DNA from: Methanosarcinaceae archaeon
Lineage (GTDB): Archaea > Halobacteriota > Methanosarcinia > Methanosarcinales > Methanosarcinaceae
DNA: 9,633 nucleotides
Reading direction: 5' to 3'
Assembly: GCA_028690255.1 (NCBI GenBank)
Contig: JAQVBP010000062.1
Coordinates: 1,787-11,419, forward strand
Both the position numbers and the translations under genes were made by a program. The notes beneath the pieces were generated by a model. That model saw only the letters and a list, made by a program, of their open reading frames with translations, searched no databases and had not been told where the DNA came from. Below are positions 5,992-9,633 of the stretch, piece after piece; the stretch's first letter is position 1; each line of letters begins with the position of its first letter.

Positions 5992-7170
5992 TCAGAACTC
6001 AAGTTCTTTATTCAGGAAAAGCTCCAGCCTGTCCATGCCTTCCTTTATATTTTCCAGGTTGTTTGCATAGGAAAAGCGCAGGTATCCTTCGGCCCCTTCC
6101 CCGAAATCAATTCCGGGGGTAACGGCAACTCCGGCCTCATTGAGGATGCGTCGGCCAAGTTCAAGGGAGTCGTTGCTGAACTTCCGGGCGTCGGCAAGCA
6201 CGTAGAAAGCGCCTCTGGGTTCGCTCTGGACGTCCAGCCCCATTCCGATAAGCCTTTTTAGCATGTACTGGCGGCGCTTGTTATAGGTTTTTACCATCTC
6301 TACAACATGGTCCTGCGGGCCTTCGAGGGCTGCTATGCCGGCTTCCTGGACAAAGCTATTGGCACAGATAAAGAAGTTCTGGTGAAGTTTCTGGAATGAG
6401 CGGAAGCACTCTTTCGGACAGATAACATAGCCCAGCCTCCAGCCTGTCATGGCGTAAAGCTTGGAAAAGCCGTTCACGACAAAGGCGTTATCGGTGTATT
6501 CAAGGATACTGTGCTCCTCCCCGCTGTAGACCAGGCCCTGGTAGATCTCGTCCGAGATGATGGGGATGTCTCCTGCAACCTCCGCCATTCCTTCCAGGCT
6601 CTCGGAGGACATCACATGTCCGCAGGGGTTTGAGGGTGTGTTGATAAGCACGGCTTTGGTGCCGGGGTTCAGGTACTGCTGCACGGTGTCGGGTTCAAGG
6701 GCAAAGCCGTTTGTTTCATTTGTATAGACATATGCAGGTTTCCCGCCCAGGTACTTTACAAAATTAGGATAACAGGAATAATAGGGGTTGGACATGACAA
6801 CTTCGTCCCTCCTTTCAAGAAGGGCCAGGAAGGTTAAGAGGAGTGCGGGACTCGTACCCGAGGTTACGACCACCTGCTCAGGGCTCAGGTCCACTCCGAA
6901 TTTCTCCCTGTAAGATTCCACAATAGCCTTCCGAAGAGCCGGGAGGCCCTGACTGTGGGTATATTTCGTAACCCCCCGGGCAATAGCGGTGCTGGCGGCC
7001 TCACAGATATGAGGAGCCGTGGGAAAATCAGGCTCTCCAATTTCCAGATGGATGATGTCTCTGCCTTCAGCTTCCAGTTTCTGGGCGCTTTCCAGTACTT
7101 CCATTACATAAAAAGGCGGGATATCCCTGGCTTTTTGGGAAAGGACACATTTGGATTTTTTCTGGGACAT
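5992..7170 (-). CDS. class I/II pyridoxal-phosphate aminotransferase (aspartate/aromatic type)
   Basis: The protein has 392 aa, full length for fold-type I, subgroup I-gamma aminotransferases of archaea. Visible motifs in order: GEPDFPTAP (45-53); Y70 and H72 of the TKYTHSQG segment; NTPSNPCG with N181; SDEIY with D207 and Y210 that contact the PLP ring; GFSKLYAMTGWRLGY with the Schiff-base lysine K237; and YLRFSYA with R365, which binds the substrate carboxylate. It should transfer an amino group between an amino acid (aspartate, alanine or aromatic) and 2-oxoglutarate. Motifs alone do not fix the substrate, and no biosynthetic operon partner lies beside it. An AGG element sits about 8 nt before ATG 7170. 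The gene appears to be transcribed alone. Confidence 0.9.
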   Translation of the reverse strand: MSQKKSKCVLSQKARDIPPFYVMEVLESAQKLEAEGRDIIHLEIGEPDFPTAPHICEAASTAIARGVTKYTHSQGLPALRKAIVESYREKFGVDLSPEQVVVTSGTSPALLLTFLALLERRDEVVMSNPYYSCYPNFVKYLGGKPAYVYTNETNGFALEPDTVQQYLNPGTKAVLINTPSNPCGHVMSSESLEGMAEVAGDIPIISDEIYQGLVYSGEEHSILEYTDNAFVVNGFSKLYAMTGWRLGYVICPKECFRSFQKLHQNFFICANSFVQEAGIAALEGPQDHVVEMVKTYNKRRQYMLKRLIGMGLDVQSEPRGAFYVLADARKFSNDSLELGRRILNEAGVAVTPGIDFGEGAEGYLRFSYANNLENIKEGMDRLELFLNKELEF

Positions 7171-7208
7171 GAATTAACCTTTTAAAAATAATTGGGGTAA
7201 ATGCCACA

Positions 7209-7230
7209 AGTATAAAACAAAATATATACC
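7209..7230 (-). promoter_or_regulatory. candidate TATA boxes of the aminotransferase gene
   Basis: On the minus strand two A/T-rich elements overlap this stretch: GGTATATATTTT (7230-7219) and GTTTTATACT (7218-7209). They lie about 55 and 43 nt before the start codon, so each would give a short leader. I cannot choose between them. Confidence 0.45.
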
Positions 7231-7333
7231 TGAATCTGCCTATGCATTCAATACTTATATATTCTATGGGATGTGGCCGACCTTTCAGGAAAAGTTTTCT
7301 CTGGCTCCTTTTTCAGTCCTTCTTTTTCAATTC

Positions 7334-7939
7334 TCAACCCTTATGCCTGATTTTCTCGATTACTTCCACGTCAGAAGCTGTCCAGTCCTGTTTTTCAAGT
7401 GTTTTTGTGAAGTTTTTCTGGAATACCTGAAATTTTTCCAGGTTTTCGGGGATTACGGTCAGGAACTCATAGTCGCCGTATGCTCCTGTGAAAAAGGAGC
7501 AGACAGTTTCATCGAACTTGTCTTCAATCCGCTGCGGGTGCCAGAAACCGTTCTGGGAAAGCAGGACAAGGATTGGGTCAGGAATAGGGGTCTCTTCCGA
7601 ATAACTGTAAAGCCCCACAAAAAGTTCTTCCGCGGATTTTGAGATTACCAGCTTTTTTTCAAAGCCGGGCTTTCCGAGTTTCAGGAACCAGTCTCCTTTA
7701 AAGAGAGCTTCGGGGTTTTCAAGTAGCCTGTGAGCCTTCAGCACTTTCTCGGCAAACTGCTGAATTTCCAGGATTTTGCTCCTGCGCCGGGCTTCTGACA
7801 TTTCCGTGCAGGATTTGCAAAGCTCCTCTTCCGAAAGCTGCAGCTTTTCGGGTTTTTTCCCCGATTCGGGTCGAGCTCCGGCTTCAGGCCGGAGGCCTTT
7901 CCTCTGTTGCCCCATATACCTTTCCGGCTGATTTACCAT
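7334..7939 (-). CDS. uncharacterised 201-aa protein
   Basis: I do not recognise this family with certainty. The protein is soluble, with no signal peptide or membrane helix. Residues 1-35 are basic and Pro/Gly/Lys-rich, probably disordered. A helical Glu/Leu-rich stretch (about 35-75) contains a CKSC pair (C41, C44). The rest is mixed alpha/beta, with WFLKLGKPGFEKKLVIS (84-100), GLYSYSEETPIPDP (109-122) and GFWHPQRIED (131-140). The pattern of an aromatic-rich strand, then DP, then W-P loosely recalls DUF6908-type proteins, but that is a weak resemblance. ATG 7939 is preceded by GGAGGGGTGG with about 7 nt spacing. It has its own promoter about 40 nt upstream and is not overlapped by neighbours, so it looks monocistronic. 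Confidence 0.75.
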   Translation of the reverse strand: MVNQPERYMGQQRKGLRPEAGARPESGKKPEKLQLSEEELCKSCTEMSEARRRSKILEIQQFAEKVLKAHRLLENPEALFKGDWFLKLGKPGFEKKLVISKSAEELFVGLYSYSEETPIPDPILVLLSQNGFWHPQRIEDKFDETVCSFFTGAYGDYEFLTVIPENLEKFQVFQKNFTKTLEKQDWTASDVEVIEKIRHKG

Positions 7940-7954
7940 ATTTTAACCACCCCT

Positions 7955-7969
7955 CCATATGATATATGG
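7955..7969. promoter_or_regulatory. inverted repeat at the predicted transcript start of the 7939 gene
   Basis: CCATAT-GAT-ATATGG is a perfect 6-bp inverted repeat with a 3-nt spacer. It lies between the TATA box (7977-7986) and the start codon, over the expected transcription start near 7955. That is a typical position for an archaeal repressor operator. No cognate regulator is visible. Confidence 0.35.
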
Positions 7970-7976
7970 GTATTAA

Positions 7977-7989
7977 TTTTATATATCTT
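7977..7989 (-). promoter_or_regulatory. TATA box of the 201-aa protein gene
   Basis: Read on the minus strand this is AAGATATATAAAA, a close match to the archaeal TATA consensus. It is placed about 40 nt before ATG 7939, so the start site would be near 7955 with a leader of about 16 nt. Confidence 0.6.
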
Positions 7990-8033
7990 GAAAGGCTGGC
8001 CATCATTTCCCTGTTTTCTAAATTGTCCGGAGC

Positions 8034-8753
8034 TCAGCCTTCCAGCAGCCTTTTCTCTTCCGGAGAGCTTTCCCACAGCTCCCCTCTTCCTCCGCCGGTC
8101 TTCACCGGGGGCTCCCTCTCCTGGCCTTCTCCTGAAGCAAGCCACCTGACTCCCAGGTAGACAAAAGGTGTATCAAGAAGAGCAAAACCGATTTTAAGCG
8201 CCCAGTAAGGCAGGATCATAAGGAAGATGCGGTAGGCGGTAAATTCAGGACTTTGATGATAAAACGCTATGAACATGAAGACAAACGAATCTATCAACTG
8301 GGAAACGATTGTGGAGAGGTTGTTCCGCAGCCAGAGATGTTTCCCTCCGGTTTTCTGTTTCCAGAAATTAAAGGCCCAGAGGTCGTGATACTGGGCTATC
8401 AGAAAGGCAACAACACTTGCGATGATTATGCGCAGGGAATTTGAAAAAATATTTTTATAAGCTTCGTTTCCCTGATAGAAAGCGGCAGGGGGAAAATGGG
8501 TGCTTGCGAACACAAAAACAGCTGCCAGGCAGAGGGCAAGAAAACCCGAATGCACGAATATTTTCGAAAACTTTTTCCCCCTTACCTCTTCCACAACATC
8601 AGTTATAAGGAACGTAATAGGGTATGAAAAGACTCCTACGGAGGTTACAATTCCGAAAATACTTATTACTTTACTTCCCAGGAGGTTGCCAAGGAGCAGG
8701 GAGCTTACGAATACCGTAAGCAGTAGATGGGTTTTATAGTCTATGTTTTTCAT
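8034..8753 (-). CDS. VUT family transporter (YhhQ-like, queuosine/archaeosine precursor)
   Basis: Integral membrane protein of 239 aa, with about six hydrophobic segments (roughly 9-30, 33-51, 68-86, 107-122, 150-165, 175-200). Family signatures seen: an N-terminal LLGNLLGSK; FSYPITFLITDVVEEVRGK (42-60); QYHDLWAFNFWK (121-132); and WLRNNLSTIVSQLIDS (141-156). In E. coli, YhhQ imports the 7-deazaguanine precursors preQ0/preQ1. In an archaeon the corresponding use would be archaeosine at tRNA position 15, which is inference. A polar, charged tail (205-239, Gly/Glu/Lys-rich) extends beyond the usual end of the family. The start at ATG 8753 has GTGA about 7 nt upstream and a TATA box about 50 nt upstream. 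It precedes the 7939 gene on the same strand by 94 nt but that gene has its own promoter. Confidence 0.85.
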   Translation of the reverse strand: MKNIDYKTHLLLTVFVSSLLLGNLLGSKVISIFGIVTSVGVFSYPITFLITDVVEEVRGKKFSKIFVHSGFLALCLAAVFVFASTHFPPAAFYQGNEAYKNIFSNSLRIIIASVVAFLIAQYHDLWAFNFWKQKTGGKHLWLRNNLSTIVSQLIDSFVFMFIAFYHQSPEFTAYRIFLMILPYWALKIGFALLDTPFVYLGVRWLASGEGQEREPPVKTGGGRGELWESSPEEKRLLEG

Positions 8754-8802
8754 AATTTCACGAGAGGATTTTTTTTAATGTATTAAAGGCGATTTTTAAT
8801 AG

Positions 8803-8812
8803 TTTATATAAT
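8803..8812 (-). promoter_or_regulatory. TATA box of the VUT transporter gene
   Basis: On the minus strand this reads ATTATATAAA. A start about 25 nt downstream, near 8781, gives a leader of about 28 nt before ATG 8753. Confidence 0.6.
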
Positions 8813-8940
8813 CACGCCTGTAATTTTTGCAATAAAAAACACTTTGTAGCTCCGGGGAGGTGCATTATTTGCCTTTGTGACTATAGATTTTGTGTAAGGT
8901 TTACAGCGGTTTTTTTGCATTAATATTTCTTGGCAGGGGC

Positions 8941-9633
8941 TTACCTGTAAGGTTCCACTCGCCTGAAAAGGTTTTCGGGGCTCCTGTCCACCTCGTCGCA
9001 GATAATCTTATGGGGGATTCCGGAAGGGAGGACAGAATAGGCTCTGTTATCGGTCAGCCTGAGTCCCCAGGTCTCGTCCGTGAGCAGGAAGTAGGAATTT
9101 TCAAGCCTGACTCCTTTTGCTTCGAGTCCCAGGCGGATTTCAGAGTCCGAAAGGTCCCGCCTGATCTGTTCGGCGGCTTTTACCTGGGTTCCAGGCCCCC
9201 CTTTCTTTATGAGGTAAAGCCGGTCTTCGGAGAATATCCGGTCAACAGAACGGATAACAAGTCGGTAGCAGGTCCGACTTTTTGTGGATTTTTCCCCCTC
9301 GTTTTGAAGGTATAAAATACTGCGTCCGTTATTGGCAATGTCGGAGAGAATGTCTTCTCTCCTTGAAAAGGACTCCACGTTGAGTGTCGGGGCTTCCAGG
9401 TAAATTACCGGGAACTTTTTTGACAGGGAGTCGGCGGTCGCCTGGTGGGTCTTCTCTCTCGGGACATACTCAAAACTGAGCCTGATCCCGGATTCAGGGA
9501 GCCTTTCTTCAGTTCCTGCTTCAGTTCCTGCTTCAGTTCCTGCTTCAGTTCCTGCTTCAGTTCCTGCTTCAGTTCCTGCTTCAAATTCAGCCTCAAACGC
9601 CGGAGCCTTCGGTTGATATGCTTTTACGGCTTC
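8941..9633 (-). CDS. unidentified protein, C-terminal 230 codons (partial)
   Basis: An open frame runs without a stop from the right edge to TAA at 8943-8941, so the start lies outside the window. I do not recognise the family. Visible residues 1-18 are Ala/Pro/Glu-rich. Residues about 18-42 are six AGTE units. Residues about 43-230 look like a folded soluble domain with SFEYVPREKTHQ, ILYLQNEGEK, CYRLVIRSVDRIF, IRLGLEAKG and YFLLTDETWGLRL. A downstream GTG at 9378 would give a 145-aa protein. I prefer the longer frame because the 85 codons upstream are open and read like coding sequence in composition. The second open frame over the repeat (9405-9596, with a KQEL repeat) is a shadow of the 12-bp periodicity. 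The protein appears to be a flexible acidic linker joined to a C-terminal domain. Confidence 0.75.
   Translation of the reverse strand, partial: EAVKAYQPKAPAFEAEFEAGTEAGTEAGTEAGTEAGTEAGTEERLPESGIRLSFEYVPREKTHQATADSLSKKFPVIYLEAPTLNVESFSRREDILSDIANNGRSILYLQNEGEKSTKSRTCYRLVIRSVDRIFSEDRLYLIKKGGPGTQVKAAEQIRRDLSDSEIRLGLEAKGVRLENSYFLLTDETWGLRLTDNRAYSVLPSGIPHKIICDEVDRSPENLFRRVEPYR
9508..9584 (-). repeat. 12-bp in-frame tandem repeat encoding AGTE
   Basis: On the plus strand TTCAGTTCCTGC is repeated six times without change (9508-9579), followed by a partial unit. Because the unit is a multiple of three, copy-number change would alter linker length without breaking the reading frame. Confidence 0.95.

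Noticed and set aside
7171..7333. Possible small plus-strand genes between the aminotransferase and the 201-aa protein
   Set aside because: The plus-strand frames here extend antisense into the 7334-7939 gene and lack ribosome sites.
8941..9378. A complete 145-aa gene starting at GTG 9378
   Set aside because: The same frame stays open to the window edge with coding-like composition, so this GTG is more likely internal.
9405..9596. Small minus-strand frame with a KQEL repeat as a separate gene
   Set aside because: It is the other reading frame of the 12-bp array. The frame encoding AGTE continues open into the downstream domain and is the better candidate.

Overview
The window looks like chromosomal DNA of a methanogenic archaeon, most likely Methanosarcina or a close relative. 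The evidence is a SepCysS gene (indirect Cys-tRNA synthesis, a methanogen-centred pathway), an intron-bearing tRNA-Trp with a bulge-helix-bulge splice motif and an internal archaeal box C/D guide RNA, T/A-rich TATA boxes about 25 nt before predicted transcription starts, and long A/T-rich intergenic regions holding GC-rich genes. There is no transposase, CRISPR array, phage module or defence locus. The species assignment is inferred from remembered family sequences, not from a search.

Layout, left to right. A 20-bp tandem repeat is cut by the left edge (1-80). SepCysS (214-1374, +) follows, then tRNA-Trp with a 124-nt intron (1566-1763, +), a 16-bp tandem repeat (1780-1859), and about 400 nt without a clear gene. 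A secreted choice-of-anchor-L protein with four Ig-like repeats (2259-4355, +) comes next. A 655-nt A/T-rich gap full of inverted and direct repeats precedes a membrane-anchored PEGA-domain protein (5011-5949, +). That gene converges on a class I aminotransferase (5992-7170, -). The minus strand then carries an uncharacterised 201-residue protein (7334-7939), a VUT/YhhQ-type queuosine-precursor transporter homologue (8034-8753), and the C-terminal 230 codons of an unidentified protein with an AGTE tetrapeptide repeat. The start of this last gene lies beyond the right edge (8941-9633).

The genes do not form one pathway. Most have their own predicted promoter and look monocistronic. Two themes recur: tRNA biology (SepCysS, tRNA-Trp with its guide RNA, and a possible precursor transporter for the archaeosine/queuosine base family) and cell-surface proteins (choice-of-anchor L/Ig, PEGA).

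The best-supported special feature is the tRNA-Trp intron. Its two guides, read by the fifth-nucleotide rule, point at tRNA positions 34 and 39 of the same pre-tRNA. Both guide duplexes cross the exon-intron junctions, so full pairing is possible only before splicing. This matches the system known in Haloferax and is not new in kind. I did not find a convincing undescribed system here.
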